From NCBI GenBank assembly GCA_021160245.1, contig JAGHCW010000127.1:1-10082 (forward strand): a stretch of 10,082 nucleotides of DNA, in the 5' to 3' direction. Source of the stretch: a bacterium. GTDB lineage: Bacteria > B130-G9. Positions 1 through 6,173 of this stretch are shown in pieces. The notes below the pieces were generated by a model, which ran no database searches, was not told the origin of the DNA, and worked only from the letters and a program-made list of their open reading frames with translations. The first letter of the stretch is position 1; every line of letters begins with the position of its first letter. The position numbers and the translations under genes were made by a program.

Positions 1-584
1 CGTTTAACGCTGCCGTCCTGAAGGCCTATGAGCGTCTTCAGCAAGAGCTTCGCGCCGAGTATCGAGAGTCTCTCGTAAAGTTCGACCGCAGTCTCCTCAG
101 GTCCTATCTCACAGACCTGCTGCAGCAAAATATCGCCTGTGTCCATTCCCTTGTCCATTATCATCGTCGTAACGCCCGTCTCGGAATCACCTCGGATGAT
201 AGGCCAACTGATGGGGCTGGGACCCCGATATCGAGGCAATAGCGAGGGATGAACGTTCACACACTCAAGCGAGGGAATCTCAAGCACCGATTCTCGCAAA
301 AGCTGGCCAAATGCGACGGTTACAATGAAGTCAGGCTTGAACGCCTCGAGATTCTCCCGTGCTTCCCTTCGGGAGACGCGTTCGGGACAGAAAGTCTCGA
401 GGCAGAGCTCATGGGCCTTTATCTTGCAGGCGCATTGAGTGAGCTTCATTCCCCTGCCGGAGGGTTGGTCCGGCTGGGTTACGACCATAATCTCGTATCT
501 GCCGGAATCATACAGAGTCGTGAGCGAGGGCACGGCGAAATCGGGTGTCCCCATGAAAACGACTCGAATGCGGTCAGTCGTCAA
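1..584 (-). CDS. fmt: Methionyl-tRNA formyltransferase, N-terminal part (cut by window edge)
   Basis: The enzyme transfers the formyl group of 10-formyl-THF to Met-tRNA(fMet) in the cytoplasm, giving the initiator used in bacterial translation. About 194 codons are present and the 3' end lies beyond position 1. The translation is open throughout and shows the family hallmarks: an N-terminal VVFMGTPDFAVPSL strand (residues 8-21), QPDQPSGRG (37-45), the signature NVHPSLLPRYRG (110-121), and GVTTMIMDKGMDTGDIL (137-153). Asn110, His112 and Asp148 match the catalytic Asn/His/Asp of the family. The start is inferred as TTG at 584-582: no ATG, GTG or other TTG lies between it and an in-frame stop further upstream, while the ATG at 554 would delete the first beta strand. 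The Shine-Dalgarno site is weak (GAGG, 11 bases upstream). It lies 124 bases downstream of def in the usual def-fmt pairing. One local difference: SLLPRYRG is followed by PSPI where AAPI is usual. Identity is near certain; the start is less sure. Confidence 0.96.
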   Translation of the reverse strand, partial: MTTDRIRVVFMGTPDFAVPSLTTLYDSGRYEIMVVTQPDQPSGRGMKLTQCACKIKAHELCLETFCPERVSRREARENLEAFKPDFIVTVAFGQLLRESVLEIPSLECVNVHPSLLPRYRGPSPISWPIIRGDSETGVTTMIMDKGMDTGDILLQQVCEIGPEETAVELYERLSILGAKLLLKTLIGLQDGSVK

Positions 585-708
585 AATGCTCTTGCCCTCG
601 ATTGCTGCGATATCATCGGAATTCTCTTTTTCACAAATTGGTATCCGGCGCGCGCCTCGTCTAATCAGGTGTGACTAACGCGCTGGCCGTCTAGAAGATG
701 CCTTTCCG

Positions 709-1212
709 CTACGATTGCCTCTGCTTCCACTTCCGCTCGAAGAGGTCCCTTTGAAGCGGATTGAGGCTGTGGATGATTAGAATCCCATTCAGATGGTCTA
801 TCTCATGCTGAAGCGCACGGGCTGGAAGACCTTCCGCCTCAATCTCAATGGCCTTGCCCTCAATAGACAGTCCTCTGACAACGACGGATGCTGCCCGAGA
901 CATCTCTGTAACGAAGCCAGGAAGACTCAAGCAGCCCTCCTCGGCCACAGATTCCCCGTGAGCATCAATAAGCTCCGGATTAAGCAATACTAGCTGTTGG
1001 TCGGGGTCTTTTCCGTCGCTCGTATCCAACACAATCACGCGCAACGAGGCGCCGAGCTGGGGGGCCGCCAAACCGACGCCAAAGTTTGCCAGCATCGCGT
1101 CCTGCATGTCCTTAACGAGGCGAATTAGGTCGTCATCAATTTTAGTAACTGGTTCTGCCCGGCGGAGGAGTACCGGATCACCGTAAACGACAATAGGTTT
1201 GTGGACCATCAT
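709..1212 (-). CDS. def: Peptide deformylase
   Basis: This metalloenzyme removes the formyl group from the N-terminal methionine of nascent proteins, undoing the step made by fmt. The 167-aa length is normal. All three diagnostic motifs are present: GVGLAAPQ (residues 45-52), EEGCLSLPG (91-99) and HEIDH (136-140). Cys94, His136 and His140 are the metal ligands and Glu137 the catalytic acid/base. The EGCLS form of motif 2 marks a true bacterial deformylase. The ATG at 1212 overlaps the TGA of the preceding 90-aa gene (ATGA), implying translational coupling; a second ATG follows directly, so the first residue could be either. It is part of the minus-strand series tRNA-Lys, 90-aa gene, def, fmt. 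Nothing is missing or unusual in the protein. Confidence 0.97.
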   Translation of the reverse strand: MMVHKPIVVYGDPVLLRRAEPVTKIDDDLIRLVKDMQDAMLANFGVGLAAPQLGASLRVIVLDTSDGKDPDQQLVLLNPELIDAHGESVAEEGCLSLPGFVTEMSRAASVVVRGLSIEGKAIEIEAEGLPARALQHEIDHLNGILIIHSLNPLQRDLFERKWKQRQS

Positions 1213-1481
1213 GAACCTTTCTGGGGCTGCGAGAGGATTTGCCCGCTCTGAAACAATTCAACGTTGAACTCATCAGGCGACAGGCGTGCTTCGCCTCGGG
1301 TTGGCTGCTCACTTTGCAAGGGAGAAACCTCCCAGATCGAGTAACTGCCGTTTCGCTCCTCGCTCAAGAATGCGTGGCCGTATCTTTGGGCAGCCGAGAG
1401 GAGGTCCTTCAAATCATCATTTTGGGTTTCACGGAGCTTGTTGAGCGATTCAGCCCCCGCTTTGTCACCGAAGAATTTCAT
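1209..1481 (-). CDS. Unrecognised 90-aa protein coupled to def
   Basis: I do not recognise this protein. It is small, hydrophilic and Cys-free, with no signal peptide or membrane segment. Residues about 9-33 (AESLNKLRETQNDDLKDLLS and onward) look amphipathic and helical; the middle holds SYSIWEV, and the C-terminal third is rich in Pro, Ser and Gln. It is accepted as real because its TGA overlaps the def ATG in an ATGA junction, it fills the space between tRNA-Lys and def on the same strand, and its ATG is preceded by a weak purine stretch (GATAGAG). A plus-strand reading frame over the same bases (1239-1571) has low-complexity, non-family-like content and runs into the tRNA. The context suggests a role tied to, or merely cotranscribed with, N-terminal processing. 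The function is unknown. Confidence 0.6.
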   Translation of the reverse strand: MKFFGDKAGAESLNKLRETQNDDLKDLLSAAQRYGHAFLSEERNGSYSIWEVSPLQSEQPTRGEARLSPDEFNVELFQSGQILSQPQKGS

Positions 1482-1561
1482 CTCTATCTACTAGGTTGGA
1501 CGGTGGTGAGAAGCCATGAAAGGCCAACTGGCCACCGACATAATTGGTCTATAACAAAAAG

Positions 1562-1635
1562 CGGGCCATGAAGGGATCGAACCTTCGACCTTCTGATTAA
1601 GAGTCAGCTGCTCTACCTAACTGAGCTAATGGCCC
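1562..1635 (-). tRNA. tRNA-Lys (anticodon CUU)
   Basis: A 74-nt cloverleaf reads on the minus strand. The acceptor is GGGCCAT paired with ATGGCCC, with discriminator G at 1562. The D-arm is GCTC/GAGC with AGTTAGGTA as its loop. The anticodon loop is CTCTTAA, giving anticodon CTT, which reads the Lys codon AAG. The T-arm is GAAGG/CCTTC around TTCGATC. CCA is not encoded, so it must be added after transcription. The anticodon stem has one flaw: position 27 (G) faces position 43 (A), leaving four good pairs. The 3' end is followed by a short T run (CTTTTTG) that could act as a weak terminator or allow readthrough into the 90-aa, def and fmt genes; the 80 bases up to that gene show no separate convincing promoter. 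Confidence 0.96.
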
Positions 1636-1647
1636 ACAAGCGGAGAA

Positions 1648-1676
1648 CTGTAAATCGATGTGCTGTGAGATGTCAA
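1648..1676 (-). promoter_or_regulatory. Sigma70-type promoter of tRNA-Lys
   Basis: A perfect -35 box TTGACA (complement of 1671-1676) is followed by a 17-base spacer and a -10-like TTACAG (complement of 1648-1653). Transcription would begin near 1641, a few bases before the mature tRNA 5' end at 1635. No other strong promoter lies between here and fmt, so it may serve the 90-aa gene, def and fmt as well by readthrough. The -10 box matches the consensus only moderately. Confidence 0.7.
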
Positions 1677-1766
1677 GTCTGGATTCGGATAAGTCTCCAT
1701 TCGACAGACTGAAAACGGTCAGAAGAGCTCTGAACTTCTCGCAGAGAGTCCGGAACAAGTAGTTGC

Positions 1767-1795
1767 TTGACGGATAGCGGACGTTCTTCTATATT
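1767..1795 (+). promoter_or_regulatory. Sigma70-type promoter for the 58-aa gene (and perhaps gatA-lon)
   Basis: TTGACG (1767-1772), a 17-base spacer and TATATT (1790-1795) make a near-consensus promoter. Transcription would start near 1802, leaving a leader of about 65 bases before the GTG at 1868. The promoter is divergent from that of tRNA-Lys; their -35 boxes lie about 90 bases apart. No clearer promoter was found in 2045-2275, so transcripts from here may extend into gatA and lon. Confidence 0.7.
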
Positions 1796-1816
1796 CCAAG
1801 ACATAATTGGTTGGCG

Positions 1817-1831
1817 GTATTGAAACAATAC
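1817..1831 (+). promoter_or_regulatory. Small hairpin in the leader of the 58-aa gene
   Basis: GTATTG-AAA-CAATAC forms a perfect 6-bp stem with a 3-base loop inside the predicted 5' leader, 36 bases before the start codon. It has no T run, so it is not a terminator. It could stabilise the leader RNA or bind a dimeric regulator. The role is inferred only. Confidence 0.35.
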
Positions 1832-1853
1832 GCTGAAAAACTGATTTAGGAGA

Positions 1854-1860
1854 GGAGGTG
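1854..1860 (+). promoter_or_regulatory. Strong ribosome binding site for the 58-aa gene
   Basis: GGAGGTG, seven bases before the GTG at 1868, is close to a perfect anti-16S match. It is the main reason for accepting this very short gene. Confidence 0.8.
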
Positions 1861-1867
1861 ACAGCAC

Positions 1868-2044
1868 GTGCGATTTGACCTTCAGTTTGGGACCGTAGAG
1901 GAGAGCCTGCTGAATACCGTTGTCATGCTCTTCATTGCCATGCTTTGGTCTTCAGTTACTATTGCTTTGGGGCTGACGATTTATGGCATCATTAGAGACG
2001 TCTGGAAGGGCAAAAAGGACAAGGATGAGGATTCCATAATATAG
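1868..2044 (+). CDS. 58-aa single-pass membrane protein, function unknown
   Basis: A short reading frame begins with GTG at 1868 and ends with TAG at 2042-2044. It is supported by a near-consensus promoter and an excellent Shine-Dalgarno site seven bases upstream. The protein has a short acidic N-terminus (MRFDLQFGTVEES), one long hydrophobic stretch (about residues 14-42, including VVMLFIAMLWSSVTIALGL), then a charged tail with KGKKDKDED. Acidic residues before and lysines after the segment predict N-outside, C-inside topology by the positive-inside rule. The layout (short N-terminus, one membrane helix, charged tail) recalls small auxiliary subunits such as decarboxylase-pump gamma subunits, but no family motif is visible and no partner pump gene is nearby. 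It is not GatC: it is too short and is membrane-spanning. The function is unknown. Confidence 0.75.
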   Translation: MRFDLQFGTVEESLLNTVVMLFIAMLWSSVTIALGLTIYGIIRDVWKGKKDKDEDSII

Positions 2045-2275
2045 TACCGGAATCGGATTCGCTGTTTGGGCTTGGTTGCTTGGGTTGCTCAGAACACAAG
2101 CCTTGTATTTTGTTTCTTCGCCAACATCTCATTTGACGGCGCAGCTTTTAGATTGTTGTTCTCGAGGACGCGAGCTTCTAAGTCGTATTGTCACTTTGCT
2201 GGTCTCCTTTTGAACTCGGGGGCCGGGACGAGCTTTTTGAGAAAGGGCAACCAAACATTTCATGTAGAGGAACGT
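2045..2275. other. Gene-free stretch between the 58-aa gene and gatA
   Basis: The gatA frame stays open backwards through this stretch to about 2066, but the translation there is unlike any amidase N-terminus, so I treat it as non-coding. I see two weak CTCG/CGAG mini-inverted repeats (about 2161-2174 and 2217-2234), and a TTGACG at 2133-2138 that lacks a fitting -10 box. A poorer TTGCTC/TATTTT pair (2085-2111) has a 15-base spacer. There is no T-box core, no convincing terminator and no gatC-like reading frame. Confidence 0.5.
2266..2270 (+). promoter_or_regulatory. Ribosome binding site that sets the gatA start
   Basis: AGAGG lies five bases before the TTG at 2276. It supports that codon as the start instead of the long upstream extension of the same frame, and gives GatA the normal family length. 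Confidence 0.65.
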
Positions 2276-3724
2276 TTGAAGGACGTTTGCAGACTTGGCA
2301 TATCGGACCTGTCCAGCCTCATCGCTCGAGGCGGCCTTTCCGCTGTGCAGGCGGCAGAGACCGCAATCGAGCGAGCGCAATCGAATCAGACGGAGCTCAA
2401 TGCTTTTGTATCGATAGACGAGAAGGGGGCCTTGGCGCGTGCTGAGGCCCTCGATTCTTTAGGCGTCGACGCCCGAGCTGGCATGAAACTCTTTGGCGTG
2501 CCTATTGCCGTCAAGGACAACATCTGCGTCAAAGGCGGCCGGACGACATGTGGCTCCCAGATGCTCCAACGCTTTGTGTCCCCATTCGATGCGACTGTCG
2601 TCCGAAATCTCACCGATGCCGGCGCGGTGATTATCGGGAAAACGAATCTCGACGAGTTTGCGATGGGGTCATCAACCGAGACTTCCTGTTTTGGGCCGAC
2701 TAGAAATCCCCACGATACTAGCCGAAGTTGCGGCGGCTCAAGCGGGGGATCGGCGGCGGCAGTAGCATCATTTTGCGCACCTTGTGCGCTGGGGACTGAC
2801 ACGGGCGGCTCGATACGGCAGCCGGCCTCGTTCTGCGGTGTTCTAGGCCTCAAACCCACATACGGCCTCGTGTCCAGGTATGGTCTCGTTGCCTTTGCGC
2901 CATCCTTTGACCAAATAGGGCCTATCACAAGGGATGTTAAGGACGCTGCGCTTCTGCTTTCGGTACTGGCTGGGCACGATCCCTTAGATGCGACTTCTGT
3001 TGACCGGCCGGTTGAGGAATACAGCAGGTTGCTTGACGACGATGTTGCGGAAATTAAAGTGGGTGTTATTGGCGAGCATATTGAAGCAGAGGGCCTCACG
3101 CCAGCGGTTAAGAGCACTATGAACGACGCGCTGAAGGCGCTTCAGGATATTGGCGCCTCGATCAGCCAGGTCTCTCTTCCGAGCCTTGAGTATGCGGTTG
3201 CCATCTACTATGTTCTTGGAACCGCCGAGACTAGCTCGAACATGCTCCGTTACGACGGCGTTCGATACGGGCATCGCGCCAGCGGCTTCTCTGACCTTGC
3301 AGATATGTATCGGAAGACGAGGGGCGAGGGCTTCTCACGGGAGGTTAAGCGGAGGATCATTCTGGGGACGTTTGTTTTAAGTATGGGGTATTATGACGCA
3401 TATTATGAGAGGGCGCAGAGGGCAAGAACTCTGGTGATGCGCGACTTCGACATTGCTTTTGAGGGAGTGGATGTCCTCGTGGGGCCAACCAGTCCGCAAC
3501 AGGCTTTTATGATCGGTGAGAAGGTTGACGATCCCCTCTTGATGTATTTATCTGACATATTCACGATTCCCGCGAATCTCGCCGGCTTGCCGGCAGTATC
3601 GCTTCCGTTTGGCAAGGATGCCGACGGTCTGCCGATTGGTGTCCAGTTGATCGGCAAGCCTTTTGACGAGGCGCGAATGTTGAGGTTGGCGAATGCTTTG
3701 ATGAAGCGGAATTGCTCTAGTTGA
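2276..3724 (+). CDS. gatA: Asp-tRNA(Asn)/Glu-tRNA(Gln) amidotransferase subunit A
   Basis: This is the amidase subunit of GatCAB, which releases ammonia from glutamine to convert mischarged Glu-tRNA(Gln) or Asp-tRNA(Asn) into the amidated form. With the TTG start it has 482 residues, the usual length. The amidase triad is visible: Lys80 in GVPIAVKDN, Ser155 in GGSSGGS, and nucleophile Ser179 in GTDTGGSIRQPA. Each is one position from the S. aureus GatA numbering (79, 154, 178), which supports the chosen start. Other family blocks are GKTNLDEFAMGSS (121-133) and LGLKPTYGLVSRYGL. The protein carries extra cysteines around the active site (Cys152, Cys167, Cys170, Cys187), including CAPC just before the nucleophile block. 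gatC and gatB are not adjacent, so the complex must be completed from elsewhere. lon begins 15 bases downstream, suggesting cotranscription. Confidence 0.95.
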   Translation: MKDVCRLGISDLSSLIARGGLSAVQAAETAIERAQSNQTELNAFVSIDEKGALARAEALDSLGVDARAGMKLFGVPIAVKDNICVKGGRTTCGSQMLQRFVSPFDATVVRNLTDAGAVIIGKTNLDEFAMGSSTETSCFGPTRNPHDTSRSCGGSSGGSAAAVASFCAPCALGTDTGGSIRQPASFCGVLGLKPTYGLVSRYGLVAFAPSFDQIGPITRDVKDAALLLSVLAGHDPLDATSVDRPVEEYSRLLDDDVAEIKVGVIGEHIEAEGLTPAVKSTMNDALKALQDIGASISQVSLPSLEYAVAIYYVLGTAETSSNMLRYDGVRYGHRASGFSDLADMYRKTRGEGFSREVKRRIILGTFVLSMGYYDAYYERAQRARTLVMRDFDIAFEGVDVLVGPTSPQQAFMIGEKVDDPLLMYLSDIFTIPANLAGLPAVSLPFGKDADGLPIGVQLIGKPFDEARMLRLANALMKRNCSS

Positions 3725-3725
3725 C

Positions 3726-3733
3726 GGAGGTGA
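3726..3733 (+). promoter_or_regulatory. Ribosome binding site of lon
   Basis: GGAGGTGA directly follows the gatA stop and sits six bases before the GTG at 3740. It favours that GTG over the ATG at 3770 as the lon start. Confidence 0.75.
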
Positions 3734-3739
3734 TTCATA

Positions 3740-6124
3740 GTGCCGGAAAACGGCAAAGAGAATAAATCAATGTCGAAGACGCGCAAACGAGCCTCAAAGG
3801 CCGGAGTCGCATCTAGGTTGATTCTGCGACCGGTTCTGCCGCTTCGGGACCTCGTGGTTTTCCCGCATACGGTCATGCCCTTACTCGTGGGTCGTGAGCG
3901 AAGCATAACTCTGCTTGAGGATGTGCGAGAGGATGTGGACTACGTTCTCCTCGTTACTCAGAAGGACCCTTCTGAGAACGAACCCAGCGTTGATGGCCTC
4001 TATAAGGTCGGAACGATTTGCACGATAGTCAAGAAGCTGGAGATGCCAGACAGGAGCGCAAAGTTGATCGTTCAAGGCATCTCGAGGGCCCGGGTGCTTT
4101 CCTATGAGCAATTCTCACCATATTTTGTGGCGAGCGTGGAGGTTATTCCCCAAACGGAGAGGAAGTCGATACGCGGTCAGGCATTGATTGAGAATATACT
4201 CTCGCTCTTCCAGCGAATCGTGGAGATGTCTCGCTATTTGTCCGAGGAGATGTACGTTGCGGCGATGAACATAAAGGAGCTCGGGCGGCTCTCAGATTTC
4301 GTGGCTTTCCACATGAAGATCAGCACCGGCGAGTCGCAAGACTTGCTCGAGACGGTCGATGCTAAGGAGCGGGCGGGGATGGTCATTGGTTACCTCAACC
4401 GCGAGCTGCAAGTGCTGGAGTTGAGCTCCAAGATACAGTTCCAGGCTAAGAGCGAAATCGAGAAATCGCAGCGGGAGTACTTCCTTCGCCAGCAATTGAA
4501 GGCGATTCAAGGGGAGCTTGGCGAGACCGATGACAGGTCGCAGGAGATGGAAGAACTGCGCAAAAAGATAGTTGAAGCGGAGATGCCGGTTGATGCTCGC
4601 AAGGTTGCTGAGAAGGAGCTTGAGAGGCTGAGCATGATTCCCCCGGCCGCGGCAGAACACAGCGTTGTGCGGACGTATCTGGATTGGCTCATCTCACTCC
4701 CCTGGAACAAGAGCACGGAGGATAATCTCGATCTCAACCGAGCGCTTGAGATACTTGACGAGGACCATTTCAACCTGACACAGGTTAAGGAGAGGATACT
4801 AGAGTTCCTCGCCGTCCGCAGCCTGAAAAAGGACCTGAAGAGCCCAATACTCTGCTTCGTCGGCCCGCCGGGCGTCGGTAAGACGTCGCTGGGCAAATCA
4901 ATCGCACGTTCCTTGGGCCGCAAGTTCGCCAGAGCCTCCCTCGGGGGAATGCGAGACGAGGCGGAGATAAGGGGGCACAGGCGGACGTACGTTGGCGCTC
5001 TGCCCGGAAGGATTATCCAGGAGACGAAGCGGGTCGGCTCAAACAACCCGGTGTTCATTCTCGACGAGGTAGATAAGATCGGCGCGGATTTCCGGGGCGA
5101 TCCCGCCTCAGCTCTGCTTGAGGTCCTTGACCCGGAGCAGAACCACTCGTTTGCCGACCACTACATCGAGGTTGCATTTGATCTATCCAAAGTGATGTTC
5201 ATAACGACTGCGAATATACTCGACCCAATCCCGCCGGCACTCCGAGACCGAATGGAGGTCATCGAACTCCCCGGATACTTAAACGAGGAGAAGCTTGTAA
5301 TCGCCCGGCAGTTCCTCATCCCCAAGCAGATGGCTGAACACGGCCTGAAGCCGTCGCATGTGAAGTTCCGCACGAAGGCGATAGAGCACATAATATCTCG
5401 ATACACAAAGGAAGCGGGGCTCAGGGAGCTGGAGCGAACGATCGCTAAAATATATCGGAAGGTAGCGAAACACATCGCCGGCGGAGACAGCAAAACCCGG
5501 ACAATCACGATCAAGTCGCTTCGTGAATACCTCGGCGCGCCCAAATTCTTCTCGGAGACGAAGGGCCGGCGGGACGAGGTTGGCGTTGTGGCAGGACTTG
5601 TATGGACGCGTGTCGGCGGCGAAATAATCTTCGTCGAGGCGACCAAGATGCGTGGCTCGAAAGACCTGACGCTTACGGGGCAGCTTGGTAATGTCCTGCA
5701 AGAATCGGCAAAAGCGGCCATGAGTTATGTTCGTTCAAGGGCAAATGAGCTTGGGATTGCGGATACCGATTTTGCGAAGCTGGACGTGCACATACACATA
5801 CCATCAGGAGCCATCCCGAAGGATGGTCCGAGCGCCGGCGTAACCCTCGCCACAGCGCTTGTATCCCTTTTCACAGGGCGATTAGTACGGCACGAAGTCG
5901 CAATGACGGGCGAGCTAACGCTTCGGGGCAATGTCCTGCCAGTAGGCGGACTGAAGGAGAAGATACTCGCGGCCAAGCGGGCCGGCATTCACGAGATAAT
6001 CGTCCCGAATCTAAATAAGGGCGACATTGAGGACCTGAAGTCAGAGCATGTTCAGGGACTAAAATTCCATTTCGTGGAGAATGTTGAGCAAGTCCTGGCG
6101 ATCGCGCTTGCCGCCGAGAAGTAG
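3740..6124 (+). CDS. lon: ATP-dependent protease Lon (LonA type)
   Basis: Lon is a cytoplasmic hexameric AAA+ serine protease that degrades damaged and regulatory proteins. The 794-aa length is typical. In order it has a basic N-terminal tail (about 1-27), the LON substrate-binding domain starting at LRPVLPLRDLVVFPHTVMP, a helical linker with YFLRQQLKAIQGELGE, then the AAA+ module with Walker A GPPGVGKT (375-382), Walker B VFILDEVD (438-445), and a sensor/arginine region (ALRDRMEVI). The protease domain carries Ser698 in PKDGPSAGVT and Lys741 in GGLKEKILAA; the 43-residue spacing equals that of the E. coli Ser679/Lys722 dyad. The start is GTG with a strong Shine-Dalgarno site. It follows gatA by 15 bases and ends facing aspS. 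No CIRCE-type heat-shock operator was seen upstream, so regulation is unclear. The protein looks complete and active. Confidence 0.97.
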   Translation: MPENGKENKSMSKTRKRASKAGVASRLILRPVLPLRDLVVFPHTVMPLLVGRERSITLLEDVREDVDYVLLVTQKDPSENEPSVDGLYKVGTICTIVKKLEMPDRSAKLIVQGISRARVLSYEQFSPYFVASVEVIPQTERKSIRGQALIENILSLFQRIVEMSRYLSEEMYVAAMNIKELGRLSDFVAFHMKISTGESQDLLETVDAKERAGMVIGYLNRELQVLELSSKIQFQAKSEIEKSQREYFLRQQLKAIQGELGETDDRSQEMEELRKKIVEAEMPVDARKVAEKELERLSMIPPAAAEHSVVRTYLDWLISLPWNKSTEDNLDLNRALEILDEDHFNLTQVKERILEFLAVRSLKKDLKSPILCFVGPPGVGKTSLGKSIARSLGRKFARASLGGMRDEAEIRGHRRTYVGALPGRIIQETKRVGSNNPVFILDEVDKIGADFRGDPASALLEVLDPEQNHSFADHYIEVAFDLSKVMFITTANILDPIPPALRDRMEVIELPGYLNEEKLVIARQFLIPKQMAEHGLKPSHVKFRTKAIEHIISRYTKEAGLRELERTIAKIYRKVAKHIAGGDSKTRTITIKSLREYLGAPKFFSETKGRRDEVGVVAGLVWTRVGGEIIFVEATKMRGSKDLTLTGQLGNVLQESAKAAMSYVRSRANELGIADTDFAKLDVHIHIPSGAIPKDGPSAGVTLATALVSLFTGRLVRHEVAMTGELTLRGNVLPVGGLKEKILAAKRAGIHEIIVPNLNKGDIEDLKSEHVQGLKFHFVENVEQVLAIALAAEK

Positions 6125-6135
6125 CAATTCAGAGC

Positions 6136-6168
6136 GGCGAATCGGCAGAGCGAGACCCACGATTCGCC
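6136..6168. terminator. Hairpin between convergent lon and aspS
   Basis: GGCGAATCG (6136-6144) pairs perfectly with CGATTCGCC (6160-6168): a 9-bp stem with a 15-base loop in the 49-base gap where lon and aspS converge. Neither side has a clear T run, so it is not a textbook intrinsic terminator. Its position and symmetry suggest a bidirectional terminator or a 3'-end stabiliser for both transcripts. Confidence 0.5.
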
Positions 6169-6173
6169 CGCCC

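Noticed and set aside
581-634. A 17-codon minus-strand leader peptide (GTG start) whose TGA overlaps the fmt TTG
   Set aside because: No Shine-Dalgarno site precedes it, and a 17-codon frame is easily due to chance; the overlap with the TTG is suggestive but not enough.
1673-1867. A 64-codon minus-strand frame between the two divergent promoters
   Set aside because: It overlaps both promoter regions and the strong plus-strand ribosome binding site, has no family-like sequence, and its 3' end runs into the tRNA-Lys promoter.
2133-2161. TTGACG as a -35 box for a gatA promoter
   Set aside because: At 17 bases downstream the sequence is TTGTTC, which is not an acceptable -10 box.
2066-2275. N-terminal extension of GatA of about 70 residues from an upstream TTG
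   Set aside because: The extension is unlike amidase sequence, would make the protein longer than the family, and lacks a ribosome binding site; the TTG at 2276 fits length, catalytic numbering and its AGAGG site.
2045-2275. T-box riboswitch or hidden gatC before gatA
   Set aside because: No T-box core sequence, no specifier stem-loop and no GatC-like reading frame are visible.
2386-3117. A 243-codon minus-strand frame inside gatA (and similar long shadows inside lon, aspS and ftcD)
   Set aside because: They lie wholly within genes with strong family matches on the other strand, are rich in Ser/Arg/Pro as expected of antisense frames, and lack ribosome binding sites.
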